This document shows positions 43,805-54,075 of a stretch of 64,000 bases of DNA, piece after piece (position 1 is the stretch's first letter; every line of letters begins with the position of its first letter). A program made the translations under genes and the position numbers. This DNA comes from Riptortus pedestris (lineage: Eukaryota > Arthropoda > Insecta > Hemiptera > Alydidae). A model generated the notes under the pieces. It was not told where the DNA came from. It worked only from the letters and a program-made list of their open reading frames with translations, and made no database searches. Location: assembly GCA_019009955.1 (NCBI GenBank), contig CM032230.1:10155501-10219500 (forward strand), in the 5' to 3' direction.

Positions 43805-44570
43805 CATTATCTAAATAGCCTGCAATTTTGTTTTATCGTTACGAAACTCGCATATTTAGATCGTTTTATGTAAAAAAAAAGATCAAGTTCGGTAAGGGAC
43901 CAGTGGGAGGGGGTTTTAGAGGGGGGATTTTTGGAAAATCCAATATATCTCTATGCATCGGATCGATGAAATGTATAGAGTAAATCTTATTGCAAATTAA
44001 ATAGTCTATAAATATTGATATATACATTTATTCTCTATCTTGAATATTAATATTGATATTAGCATTTTTTCAGTTTTCAGCCTTCAGCAAACCCCCACTT
44101 CTAGTCTCGTAATATTCTGTTATATAATAAACTACATTTTTTTGAAGTTCAAATGCCCAATATTGTTTTCAAGAGACATTTATTATATCAAATACATGCA
44201 AAGATGTTCTGGTGACCCTCCCCACTTAAGTTTTTGGACTACTAAAATTTGATTGAATGAGATAAAAATTATTCTGATTCATTATAATTTACAGTACTAG
44301 CTATAGTAAATAGTTTTCAATAAAATTAGTATGTTATATTCAGATATATTTCATTAATTGTTCTTCTTCTCAGTGTATATTCTATGTAATCAGCGCTGCG
44401 ATGTAGGCTGCCCGGTTTGTTTATTAACTTGTTATTTGACAGAAAGATTTTTTTTATTCTGTCTGTATAAATTCGTTTAACATTCCGGTGGTGTTACCAG
44501 TATGTAGATTTATCTGTTGTAAACATTCCCGTACTAAATCTGCCTAGTATACTCAGCCCCTGAGTGACTA
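43805..44570 (-). mobile_element. HLE type V3, 3'-truncated
   Basis: Starts within the body (TTTGTTTTATCGTTACGAAA), has common body and V3 body (TTGGACTACTAAAATTTGAT), and a degraded 5' end (CCCGTACTAAATCTGCCTAG, CAGCCCCTGAGTGAC). Confidence 0.85.
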
Positions 44571-44984
44571 TTTCCACTATCGTCTGTGACGAGATCATTC
44601 AGTTTTAAAACGCCGATGAACAAAGCGCGAGTTCAATGGTCTTTGACACGCAAAGCTATGAGTCGAAGCGGACGATTGGCGTGCAAATAAGAAGAGGCTT
44701 TAAAAACCAGCTGGACAATACAATCGTACCGTTGTATGGTAAAGCAGCTAATTCGTAGCGAAGGATGGATGGCGACGTGCTGCGACTGCAGATCCTCGGT
44801 CCATACAGACCGGCCATTAGCTCTCCAAACAATAACACCTTTCTGCCAATACACTCATCATCATCTTTTCATCGTATCTTTGCAAAAGGTGAATATACCG
44901 ACTCGTGAGTCATCCTCACAACATAAATTGCTGTCATCATTTCAAAACCTCATCGCAGGAAATATGAAAAAAAAAAAAAAATAA
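44571..44984. other. Less AT-rich segment, unrecognised
   Basis: 44590-44870 is more balanced in base composition than its surroundings and open in several frames (for example 44633-44854 reverse, 44736-44984 forward), but no frame shows a family I know. Possible unique or captured sequence. Confidence 0.3.
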
Positions 44985-45035
44985 AGTTCTTCTCACATGG
45001 GCTGTGTAAATTACACAAATTTCCCTCCTTCGGGT
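44985..45035 (+). mobile_element. HLE 5'-end fragment, degraded
   Basis: AAAGTTCTTCTCACATGGGC, TGTGTAAATTACACAAATTT then CCC follow the 5' consensus with about ten changes; no body follows. Confidence 0.55.
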
Positions 45036-45261
45036 TTTACATACTACTGATTAAGAATGGGCATCGAAAGTCAACCATTGATGTTTGACATCGAAACTAT
45101 AACCGACCAAAACTATCAATATTTTAAAACATCGACCCTTGCCCCTCGAAGTTCAAAGTGGAAAAATGGTGAATTACTTTTGTTCCATCGTCCGTTTTCG
45201 TACATAAATATGATAATCATTAGTTGTGATGTAGGCAATAGGTACTAAAAACATTTAAATA

Positions 45262-45455
45262 AAGTACGAATAACTCAATATTTGAATTATGAAAAAGTGA
45301 TGGAACTAAAATTGTTGAGCATCAAGAGTTTAGCAATATTGACTCTATTTTTTTCTATCCGACTCTTTCATACCGAAGGTACTTCGTATTTTCAAGAAAT
45401 GACAACTTAATTGGTGCCGACCTAAAAAACCGTATTTGCATGAAAAATTTCTCCT
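45262..45455 (+). mobile_element. HLE type V2 interior fragment
   Basis: CGAATAACTCAATATTTGAA, AGCATCAAGAGTTTAGCAAT and TATCCGACTC are V2 body; truncated both sides by divergence and by the next HLE. Confidence 0.75.
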
Positions 45456-45831
45456 AAAAAAGAGTGCCACGCAGGGGATGCGTTGGTTTATTATATAACA
45501 GAGAGTATTGTTTATGTGGCATGAGTAGGGGTTTGCTGAATACTGAAAAAAAATGCAAATATCTCGGTTAATATTCAAGACAGAGAATAAACGTACATAA
45601 CAATATTTATATTACATTCAATTTGCAATACGATTTATTCCATACGATATTTCGGTCCGACTTACAATAACGGAGGTATTTCGAACTTAGAAATTCTCCC
45701 CACCTAAAAACCCCCTCTCACTGTTCCGATTTCAATTGTTAACGAACTTGATCTTTTTTTTTACATAAAACAATTATATATCGAGTTTGGTAGCGATAAA
45801 ACAAAAATTGCGAAATCTGGACCGTTGACAG

Positions 45832-45871
<40 letters not shown>

Positions 45872-45986
45872 GGAAGTACCTCATTTTCGTCATCTACTAT
45901 GTAAGATCGATGGACATTTGAAGACATTTTTCGAAAATCGCGTCATGAGTGCAACCTCAATAGCTAATTTCCCTTAAGTTGCTATA
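45456..45986 (+). mobile_element. HLE deletion derivative, both ends
   Basis: 5' end AAAGAGTGCCACGCAGGGGA then TGCGTTGG joins directly to the common body (TTTATTATATAACAGAGAG), without AGCAGATTTCCC. Full common body, (AT)n at 45838-45866, GTACCTCATTTTCGTCATCT and 3' CTAATTTCCCTTAAGT with the right arm damaged. Confidence 0.85.
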
Positions 45987-46059
45987 AGTGTATGGTCAAT
46001 CTTCTTCATAAAGTTTTTTCCTCCAGATGGAAGTGCATATTTACCTCCAGTAGACCCCA

Positions 46060-46139
<80 letters not shown>

Positions 46140-46230
46140 CACTCATATTTCGAAAGGATGGCATGTTTATCTATACATTTGAAGTCATTTTATCGAAAAT
46201 CGCCCTCAATAGCTAATTCTTCTTAACTGA
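46060..46230 (+). mobile_element. HLE 3'-end fragment with (AT)n(GT)n
   Basis: (AT)n at 46063-46101, (GT)n to 46133, then a divergent conserved block (ACATTTGAAGTCATTTTATC, CCTCAATAGCTAAT) and degraded hairpin. Confidence 0.7.
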
Positions 46231-46820
46231 AACAACTAATTCATTCTGGATACATGAATCGCCCAAAACTCGATGGCGTTCATTAAGGTGGAGCTTGCAC
46301 CTCAGAGGAATGCATATACAGCTGTTGTGTAAACAAGGATGTGTTGACATTGTAGAAGATTGCTCTCTTTCTCTGACTCGGCCGAGATGGGAAAGAGGAA
46401 ACGTCTTATTAATGCTGACCATTTGTCTGCTAGAGGGCGTAGCTACTAATGGCTGACTATTGTCATGCACTGCCATCCTTGAGCCGAATGACGGTGCATC
46501 AGCTGCTAAATGAAGACATTAGAAGAAGAACGCGTGCACCAGGTTCATAGCAACTATAGTAGCTAGTTTCTGGGAGATAGATAGCATTAAAAGATGCAAG
46601 GTCGTTTCGTTAATGGAGATCCACTGAAATTAGTTGTTGAACCGCGGGTGTATTGCGGTTTCCGCCATTTGTACAATAATATGGGCTGGAAGAGATCTCG
46701 CAACAGCAACTGCGCACTTATTCCTGAAATTATAGATTGCATGCAGACATTAAATTCCATGCACATATACTTCGCTCGTGGGGCTCAGTTTAACCATTTA
46801 AGTTGAATCGTGCGTTTTAA
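46231..46820. other. No recognised feature
   Basis: Base composition is more balanced than most of the window. ORFs 46213-46476 (reverse, 87 codons) and 46594-46806 (forward, 70 codons) have non-repetitive composition but no family I recognise. Confidence 0.3.
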
Positions 46821-46821
46821 A

Positions 46822-46893
46822 ACTTGGTAAACCTAGTGAGGAGAGTTCGATTCCTGGCAAATGGAAATTTATAGAGTGACGAACTCTTTAATG
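46822..46893 (+). mobile_element. tRNA-SINE fragment
   Basis: GGAGAGTTCGATTCCTGGCA (B box) and TTATAGAGTGACGAACTC; then the body is lost. Confidence 0.7.
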
Positions 46894-46899
46894 GCACCG

Positions 46900-47060
46900 G
46901 TGTGGGTTCGAATTTTCAAAATATCTGCTTTGTCATGAGTCACATCGAAAACATTTTTTGAACCAATCATGTTAAGCTTTTTTTTTAAGTAATATGAAAT
47001 ATCCTGAGATGAGATCAATAGTGAACCAAAAATACACAGTTTATGCAGCCTGGACTTTTT
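46900..47060 (-). mobile_element. HLE type V2 fragment
   Basis: GAATTTTCAAAATATCTGC, TGAACCAATCATGTTAAGC and a relic of the 5' end (ACAGTTTATGCAGCC). Confidence 0.6.
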
Positions 47061-47162
47061 CAAATTGAGCTCAAATAATCTTGTTGGGATATAGATCTAT
47101 TCTACTACATTCATAGTTGGCAGTAGATGGTATCATACTATTCGGGTCAATTTGATCCATGA

Positions 47163-47231
47163 TTTAGCAGATTTCCCTCAAATGTCCATCGATCCATCCC
47201 AGATGACAAAAACGAGGCCCGTTCAAAACTG

Positions 47232-47284
<53 letters not shown>

Positions 47285-47694
47285 TAAAGCTCTAGCGGTC
47301 ACAATTTTGCCTGATCGATACCATACTCGATATTTAAATGTTTTTGTAATAATTAAGATCGGGCCAGTGGGAGGTGGCTAAGAGATAGGAATTTTGAAAA
47401 CTCTTAATATCTCCATTATTTTCTGTCTCATCGAAAGCTGCTATAGAATCAATATTATTGCAAATGGAATGTTCTATAAATGGTGTTATGTACGTTTTTT
47501 TTATTATCTTGATTATTAAACCATCACTCCTACTCAGGTCATATTAACAATAGGCTGTTATATTATTGAGCACTTTATTTGAAGCCTAAATACCAAATAT
47601 TGTTCTTATTGAACTTTTATGGTTTGAGAATAATGTAAATACGTCACGCACGTGGGAAATCTGCTTAGTTAACGGAGCCCCTGCGTGACGGAAT
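47163..47694 (-). mobile_element. HLE full-span copy (about 532 bp)
   Basis: TTTAGCAGATTTCCCTCAAA (hairpin right arm and about 40 bases deleted), GTCCATCGATCCATCCC, (AT)n at 47232-47281, common body, CACGTGGGAAATCTGCTTAG at 47650-47669 and 5' end CCCTGCGTGACGGAATTTTT. Confidence 0.88.
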
Positions 47695-48305
47695 TTTTAT
47701 TTTGACTTTAGGTTTGTCGAGAAATGTATGTAAGAAATGATGTCATAAAGAAGTTTAGTATAAAAGCATTTCTAGAATTTGACCCATTTATTCTAAATGA
47801 TATCAACTGAGTGTTGTGAGATCTTAAATATTGTAAGAACTCCCTTCATCCCTAGAACTTTCCAGATAGAAAATCGCATAAAGCTTATTCAATATTGTTT
47901 TTGTAGCTTGTTTTATAGTAATTTAATTATAATTAATTTCTAATGGTCATGTTTAATTATTTTTCAGGTAACTGGAATAAGTTAGTTGCAATTGTAAGTT
48001 TGTTTAATTTGCTTTTTTTTTTATTATATTAATTGAGTTGTATTGTTTGTCATGTTATGGAATGGTATGTCATGTGAAGTCTTAACTCTTAAAATATAGC
48101 TTTGGAGATGATTAGGAAAATTGATTGATTTTTTCAACAATAACTAATGTTATTTACATCAAAACAGATACAATTAGCAAAGAGTCACTTACCTGAATTA
48201 ATAGCTTTGTATTGATTTAGTCTGTATATTTCCTATCATTACTAGGGTATATTTTATTTGCATACCACGCCATCACAACGCACTTTCATAGGATCTCCCC
48301 ATTCA
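47695..48305. other. No recognised feature
   Basis: Very AT-rich, no repeat landmark, no ORF. Confidence 0.4.
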
Positions 48306-48435
48306 TTTTAGCAGATTTCGCTCGAGGGAAATCAGCTATTGAGGTCATACTCATGACGCGATTTTCCAAACATTTTTCTCAAAAGTCCATCGAATCCTAC
48401 CTAGGAGATGACGAAAATGAAGTCCGTTCAAAATT

Positions 48436-48487
<52 letters not shown>

Positions 48488-48490
48488 TAT

Positions 48491-48532
<42 letters not shown>

Positions 48533-48950
48533 ATTATAGATTTATATATTTGTCTGTTAACGATCTAGAGTTCTTAATTTTTGTTTGATCGTTACTAAGC
48601 TTGATATTTAAACGTTTTATGCAAAAATAAAGACAAAATTCGTTAACGACTGAAATCGGACAGGGGGAAACAAGAGGTTTAGAGGGGGGGGGGGAGGATT
48701 TGAAACATTTGAAATCTCTCCGTTAATATATGTACGTCGTATAAGGAAGTTGATAGCCCAAACAAACATCCTACCTACCTAAGTTGTAGAATTATTGTTA
48801 AACTATTGATGTTCTACAAATGTTGAATGCATTTACTCATTTTTACATATTAATCGAGAATTTATGGTGAGATGAGATCACAAGCGTGTTATACCAGAAC
48901 ATAGGTTTGTACTACACAGTTTAGTTTACGCAGTCCTTGCATGAAGGTCT
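48306..48950 (-). mobile_element. HLE full-span copy with (AT)n(AG)n
   Basis: TTTTAGCAGATTTCGCTCGA and palindrome, GGAGATGACGAAAATGAAGT, (AT)n at 48438-48493, (AG)n at 48494-48532, common body, and a degraded 5' end (AGTTTACGCAGTCCTTGCAT). The subterminal GGGAAATCTGCT is lost. Confidence 0.85.
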
Positions 48951-49119
48951 ATTGTTTAAATCATCCCAAAAAAGTAACTATTGTTTATTGTTATCAGTGG
49001 ACTTATATCAGGATCTTAGATATTTCGGATGTTAATCATGAATTCCTTTTTATAGGCCTATTACTCCAAAACGAGCACAAAGTCATTTCCTGTTCCGCCG
49101 TGGAACCTCTAGAAGACTT

Positions 49120-49570
49120 GATGCTCTGGCTAAACAAAGAGATATAAATTATTTTTCATTGTTGACAGATGAGTTGTGGGCAGCGAGAGAGTAATGCGGT
49201 GCCCGGGGCGGGAGAAAGTTGGAGCCCCATAGAACGGGACTTGGGCTAACAAGAACATTTCACTACTTTCTCACAGCCAACTTATTTATAAAGCCCACCC
49301 AGTCACATTCCAGCGAGGTTCTCAACATAGAGCTTATCTACCGCTTTAATCAGATCCTACTAGCCGATTATACTGTGCCCCACTGCTTCTTATCGATTTC
49401 CTTCCGAACGTGTTTTCCCTTACTGAAAATAATAAGTAGGTACATGAATATATAAAAAGTGTGCAATGTTCCGCTGACAATAAACCACGTACTAACAGAC
49501 TGCAAAAAGTGACCATTTACAGGTACGTACCACACGACTTACTAACTGAAGGCAGGGCCACATATTCCCT
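49120..49570 (+). pseudogene. LINE ORF2 C-terminal remnant
   Basis: At 49462-49503 the plus strand reads CNVPLTINHVLTDC, the Cys/His motif that follows the RNase H domain in Jockey/I-like elements (usual form C..C..P.T..H.L..C). Upstream, GLTRTFHYFLTANLF (49235-49290) may be the decayed RIGHTRLTHSYLL segment. In-frame stops and an apparent insertion separate the two. Orientation is opposite to the RT fragment at 49800-50700. Confidence 0.6.
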
Positions 49571-49720
49571 TAATACTCCAACATTTAAAATATATTAACA
49601 TATACTAAAAATTTGGTGGTAGGTAGGAAGGGTGTTTGTTTTGGTAATCAATTTCATGGTTATTATGCCCTTTAGGAAATGGAAAATTTGGTTTTGTCGT
49701 TACGTTGTATCCGTACAAGA

Positions 49721-49722
<2 letters not shown>

Positions 49723-49757
<35 letters not shown>

Positions 49758-49780
49758 GCACGCACGCACACACACACACA
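49723..49780. repeat. (AC)n microsatellite
   Basis: AC repeats with an internal GCAC stretch. It separates the two oppositely oriented LINE fragments. Confidence 0.95.
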
Positions 49781-49794
49781 CAGTTATTTTACTA

Positions 49795-50211
49795 CTATCT
49801 TTTTACGCGCCCATTCATATATTTATTAATTTTTTTTGTATAATTACAATTTTTTTTGAGGGCTACTTCCTCGCAACCATCCGTGTACATTTTTTTGTAT
49901 TCGTGGTGTGTATTTAAGTAGTCATATATCTCATGCATTTGAGTATTAGTATCTACAGTTCGCAGTTTGCCGATTATTTTAGGAGGTTGGTGGTTCCATG
50001 CAGAAATTCCTTGAGCTGCATTATCATACTCCACTTGGATGTCATATATCACAGCTGCTACTTGTTGATGTCGAATACCAAATGGTGCAAGGTGGTTTTG
50101 TTTATTGTCATACAACCGGATGTGGTGTGGGTGGAAGATGTCCGCCGGATTCCTATATTGCAGTTTCATTTTGGATATATAGGTGTTGGTCAATGGTTGT
50201 CGTAGAAACAC
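49795..50211 (-). pseudogene. Same LINE: RT/RNase H linker and start of RNase H, frameshifted
   Basis: Continues the element one frame over: NPADIFHPHHIRLYD, then AWNHQPPKI, then KKMYTDGCEE. The xYTDGS-like motif marks the first strand of RNase H (S changed to C here). After it the frame degenerates to lysine/asparagine-rich sequence and reaches the (AC)n tract; the remaining RNase H catalytic residues cannot be found. Confidence 0.75.
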
Positions 50212-50693
50212 AAGTGGTGGTACTCAGGCTTCTGCACATAAACTAACAGTAGAACTGGTTCTAAAGTTCCTCTTGTAAGTCTAATATCCGTCTCGTGAAT
50301 TGAGTTCAGAAGTAGGAGATTTTTATAGCTTGCCGATGAGTTTACCACACCTCCGTAGTCTATTTTAGAACTGATTAGGTTGGTGTAAAGTGTAATCATG
50401 GATTTATCTGCTCCCAACGAAGTATTTGCTAGGACTCTCATGATTCGTAGTCGATTGAAACATTGGTCTTTGAGATTGGGAATATGGTTGTTCCTGGATA
50501 GCCTTTTGTCTAATGTCAGACGTAAAAATGTCCCCTCTTCATAAAAATTTAAAATATTATCATTCAAGTTGAATACTGTATGTGGCGTTGGAGTGCGATT
50601 TCTGGAGAGCAAAATACATTTGGTCTTCTCAACAGAGAACCTGAGCTTGTTTTCCTCCAATGAATTTTGGAGACTGCTGAGAACATTTAGCAC
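50190..50693 (-). pseudogene. Jockey/I-like LINE reverse transcriptase, C-terminal part
   Basis: 167 open codons read LRFSVEKTKCILLSRN near the start, then LDKRLSRNNHI, KIDYGGVV and IHETDIRLTRGTLEPVLLLV. The series FS.EKTK....R, L.LD..L....HI, .S..DYG, IH...IRL..G is the RT thumb region of Jockey/I-group LINEs. The catalytic palm motif (YADD) would lie upstream and is missing. The frame is lost at about 50215 by one indel, where the downstream frame takes over. Confidence 0.8.
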
Positions 50694-50719
50694 GATTCTT
50701 TTCGCCCAGTTTATTTGAA

Positions 50720-50796
50720 ATTCGAAGTATGCTTCGGAAATTGCGTCATGAGTAAAACCTCAATACCTAATTTCCCTTAAGGGAAGCCTGTTAAAA
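50720..50796 (+). mobile_element. HLE 3'-end fragment beside LINE
   Basis: CGGAAATTGCGTCATGAGTA, ACCTCAATACCTAATTTCCC, TTAAGGGAAGCCTGTTAAAA. It lies immediately outside the LINE RT fragment and is followed at once by a SINE tail. Confidence 0.85.
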
Positions 50797-50892
50797 CCCT
50801 TAGTCCTAACCTGGTTAGAAAAGAGTGGTATCCTGTAGATAATCCGTCAGATTTATCATCAGCAGCACAAAGTGGGCGTTAATTTATAACAT
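50797..50892 (+). mobile_element. SINE 3' body fragment
   Basis: CCCTTAGTCCTAACCTGG, AAAAGAGTGGTATCCTGTAG, ATAATCCGTCA and AAAGTGGGCGTTAAT follow the sense SINE 3' half. Confidence 0.7.
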
Positions 50893-51487
50893 TAAACATT
50901 TACTTGGACATACGTGTCCTGATCTATCTCGGGAGCATAGAGGAACGCAAGCTTGGAGGAATCCTTGCTGATAGAAGGTGCTTTAAAGCGATCCGACACG
51001 GATTAAGGAGTGTAGGTACTCCAGGTTGTCCAACGGGACTATCTGCTCTGTGTCAAGGATAGGACAGTGGTTGCGGCCTTGCTCCCGATGCTACCTACAA
51101 CCAATTAGCCACTCTATTAGGCAGCCATAAAGAGGTTGCATACTGATTAATTACTGTCTGCAACCTATAATTGCCAGTAATTACCAAGGGGTTCGTGTCA
51201 TCGATTCGATTCCACTGCAAGCCCAGATGACTGAATTACAAGCCAGACTCCAGAAGATTCTTGGTCTCACTGGTGTATGTCGGTCCAGAGCCCACATATG
51301 AAGGACTTTCAGATAACAAGAATTTCAGATAGTTTGATAGTTAATCAACTGAATATCTGTAGTAAACAATAAAAGGACCATTGTGGGTTTCTTTTAACTT
51401 TAGGAAGCTAAGAAAAGAAGTCTTGGTAGAGTTAAATATTCTCAAAACTAAAGATTTGTTAATTACTAGGAAAATTGTATTTAACGT
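50893..51487. other. No recognised feature
   Basis: No repeat or gene landmark seen; composition is more balanced than average. Confidence 0.35.
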
Positions 51488-51558
51488 AGGGGCTTAGTTT
51501 AGTTTCGATTCCCGTGCGGGCAATAGAAATTTATTTAGTGAAGAACTCACTAAATAAT
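51488..51558 (+). mobile_element. tRNA-SINE fragment, cut by an HLE 5' end
   Basis: TTTCGATTCCCGTGCGGGCA (B box), ATAGAAATTTATTTAGTGA, ACTCACTAAATAATA; the SINE body stops where the HLE 5' end AAAAAGTCC begins. Confidence 0.8.
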
Positions 51559-51635
51559 AAAAAGTCCTCCCACAGGACGTTCGTCAATTAAGATTTCCCA
51601 TGTGCCCGGGCCCCTTTTCAGCCCTTAACTACTAT
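51559..51635 (+). mobile_element. HLE 5' part, split by a retro-insertion
   Basis: AAAAGTCCTCCCACAGGACG and AGATTTCCCATGTGCCCG are a degraded 5' end. TTTTCAGCCCTTAACTACTA is V2 body. Body continues at 51867. Confidence 0.75.
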
Positions 51636-51866
51636 ATTAAGTAGTTTTAACTTTAATTAAAACTATTCTAAATTGTTGTCTTTATTACTAGCCTAATGTT
51701 TATAAATTGTCTTTATTACTAGTATATAATGATTATCTGTTGTATTTAATTTTTTATTTGTTGTTTTAGTTTTTGTTATTTTTCTATAATTTTGTTTTCA
51801 TTTTACATTGTGAAACTTTGAACCAAATCGCCAAGATGCGGGTGCTCCTGTATAAAAAAAACAAAA
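51636..51866 (+). mobile_element. 231-bp retro-insertion with 9-bp target duplication
   Basis: AACTACTAT occurs at 51627-51635 and 51867-51875 and directly brackets this segment. It ends GCGGGTGCTCCTGTATAAAA then AAAACAAAAA, an A-rich tail, so the insertion looks retrotransposed and sense-oriented. It has no tRNA-like head, no ORF and no similarity to the SINE here. A 5'-truncated LINE 3' end is the likeliest identity. Confidence 0.75.
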
Positions 51867-52215
51867 AACTACTATACGAACTTTAGTGTTGAATTAAACT
51901 GATAAATATAGATTATAGTGTAGACAAAATAAACATTTTCGAGTAAAGAGTGTAAAATCTTAATTCATGGCGCCATCACACAAATATTTCCATGTTTCTC
52001 ACAAAATAGAGGTTTATTAATAGAAAATTAAATTTGCAATATGATTGGTTCTATTTAATTTTTCGATTCATCGCATAATAATGGGGATATTTTGAATTTT
52101 CGAAATTGCCTCTTCTAACCTATCCCTCCCACTGGTCGGATTTCAGCGATTAACGAGCTTGGTCTTTAGTTTTACATAAAACGCAAGAGCGTTAACAGGA
52201 AAATATGTACATGAA
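51867..52215 (+). mobile_element. HLE body, continuation
   Basis: GAACTTTAGTGTTGAATTAA, ATTGGTTCTATTTAATTTTT, CTCCCACTGGTCGGATTTCA and AGAGCGTTAACAG run in HLE order. It breaks off where the microsatellite would start. Confidence 0.8.
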
Positions 52216-52254
52216 TTATATGTTCCATTACGTTATAAAAAAAAAAAAAAACTA

Positions 52255-52464
52255 CATTCGCAGGAGACGGGAAATATAAAAATAATGAGGACAGTGAAGC
52301 CTTACATAACAAATAAATTTATTATTAACCAATCCCCACAGCAACGACAGGGGAAAAACACTGGGCCCGGGAAATGTCAAAATATTGTGCAAAATAAAGT
52401 CATTGTCAAAAGAAATACCATCATCATTCAGCCTCAAATGAATTCCTGAGCGAAGTCGGATAAC

Positions 52465-52468
<4 letters not shown>
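52255..52468 (-). repeat. E2 5'-type end, inverted
   Basis: CTCAAATGAATTCCTGAGCG then AAGTCGGATAACG is the inverted counterpart of the E2 block 2 start (CCCGGCTTCGCTCGGGAA, then TCATTTGAGACGG). It lies on the other side of the (AT)n at 52467-52531. Left extent uncertain. Confidence 0.6.

Positions 52469-52531
<63 letters not shown>
52467..52531. repeat. (AT)n between two inverted E2 ends
   Basis: About 32 dinucleotides. E2 copies start on both sides, pointing away from the tract. Confidence 0.95.
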
Positions 52532-52532
<1 letters not shown>

Positions 52533-53803
52533 TAGCCAAGGTACCCGGCTTCGCTCGGGAAATCATTTGAGACGGAAATATTCTATTTTGTTTATGGCAA
52601 ATGCTTCAACGTGTACAACTGCTCTTCCCGTCTGGGCTCATTTCTTCCCGTAAGGGTCCGTTGGGAAAATAAAATTTTTGATTTGAAGAATAAATGAAAA
52701 TAAGTCTCTAATCATTCCCTCTCCACTGTTAGACACACAGTGAATAATTCAAATCACAATCATGGATAGCATTTATTATTATTAAATTTCATCTATAATG
52801 TACGTATTTTCTGTATACAATCTAGCTAATATACCCGACGATGCCCGGGAAATCGTAGTTGACTGACTAATGATGGTATTTTTATAAAATATCGCTGAAA
52901 AACCAATAAGAATCACAATATCGCGAATTCTTATTTCAGGCCTCCCTTATAACCCCCACTCCCGTTCTAACCTAAACATTTTAATATAGCTTATAATCAT
53001 GGAAGAATTAATGCTAATCGACATACGGAGTTTTGTTAAGTTAGGTTCAATCATTAGCGCCTAATAAAATAGTGGACTCCCGCTTTAGTTTATAGTGTAT
53101 ATCTCGTTTATACTTTGTTAAAAGACAAAAATGAATACCACAAAACTTACTCTAAATAACAAAATAAACAACTTTTGTTATGTTTATATTTGCCGAAAAA
53201 CCAATAGGAATCGAAATATCGCTATTTTTAATTTCTGGCTTCACTTATAACCCCCACTCCTGCCCGTCCCTAGAAATGTTGGTATGCCTTGTTGTAATGA
53301 AAGCGTTAGTGCTAATACATATACCGAGTTTTATTTATTTTGGTTGGGTCTTTTGTCCCAAATAAAATTGTTCACTTCCGCTATAGTTTTTAGCGCATTT
53401 CTCGTTTATAATTCGGTATACGAAAAAAGTGTATATAACAAAAGTTACTCTAAATAACACAATAAACAACTTTTGTTATGTGCATATTTGCCGAAAAACC
53501 AATAGGAATCGAAATATCGCTATTTTTAATTTCTGGCTTCCCTTATAACCCCCACTCCTGTTCGTCTCAGAGGATATTAATATAGCCTAAAGTCTAAGTT
53601 GGGTTAGTAGTAATATACATACCAAGTTTCATAAAATTCGGTTCAGCCGTTTATGCGTGAAAAGGTAACAAACAAACAAACAAATAAACAAACAAACAAA
53701 CACACACGAAAGAAACAAAATGCAGTTATGGTGTCTATTACATGTGAAAAGAAAAGTTATAGTGAAATTTCGCGAAAAAAATCAATGTACAGACAGAGGT
53801 TAC

Positions 53804-53808
<5 letters not shown>
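52532..53808 (+). repeat. E2 repeat block 2, complete from end to end
   Basis: Starts CTAGCCAAGGTACCCGGCTT, CGCTCGGGAA; contains CTCCCTTATAACCCCCACTC-type landmarks at about 52942, 53236 and 53535 (units of 294 and 299); then GTTCAGCCGTTTATGCGTGA, AAAGGTAACAAACAAACA, a further 100 conserved bases to CAATTTT, then (AT)n. Same arrangement as block 1 at the left edge of the window. No coding frame conserved between units. Confidence 0.8.

Positions 53809-53873
<65 letters not shown>
53809..53873. repeat. (AT)n at right end of E2 block 2
   Basis: About 32 dinucleotides; E2 block 1 ends in the same way at 1735. Confidence 0.95.
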
Positions 53874-53876
<3 letters not shown>

Positions 53877-54075
53877 GTTAGAGATAACATGTATAAAAAT
53901 ATGTTGAAGACAATTAAATTTGGAGCATGATTGGTTGTATAATGTTTTTCGAGCACATCCATAATTACGGAGTTATATGGAATTTCAATTCTACCCTCTT
54001 TACCCCCCCCCACTAATTCTGGTCCCATTCAATCATTATTGAGTCTTATCTTTTATTGTATTAATTTAATCAACA
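53874..54075 (+). mobile_element. HLE interior fragment
   Basis: AATTAAATTTGGAGCATGAT, TGGTTGTATAATGTTTTTCG, ATAATTACGGAG and a pyrimidine block resemble the HLE body; no terminus. Confidence 0.6.

Noticed and set aside
46594..46806. 70-codon ORF as a host gene
   Set aside because: No homology recognised, no promoter or splice context, and it ends at a SINE fragment. Left as unassigned.
52252..52653. Overlapping ORFs on both strands across the AT tract
   Set aside because: Produced by the (AT)n at 52467-52531 and by E2 repeat ends; not conserved in the other E2 block.
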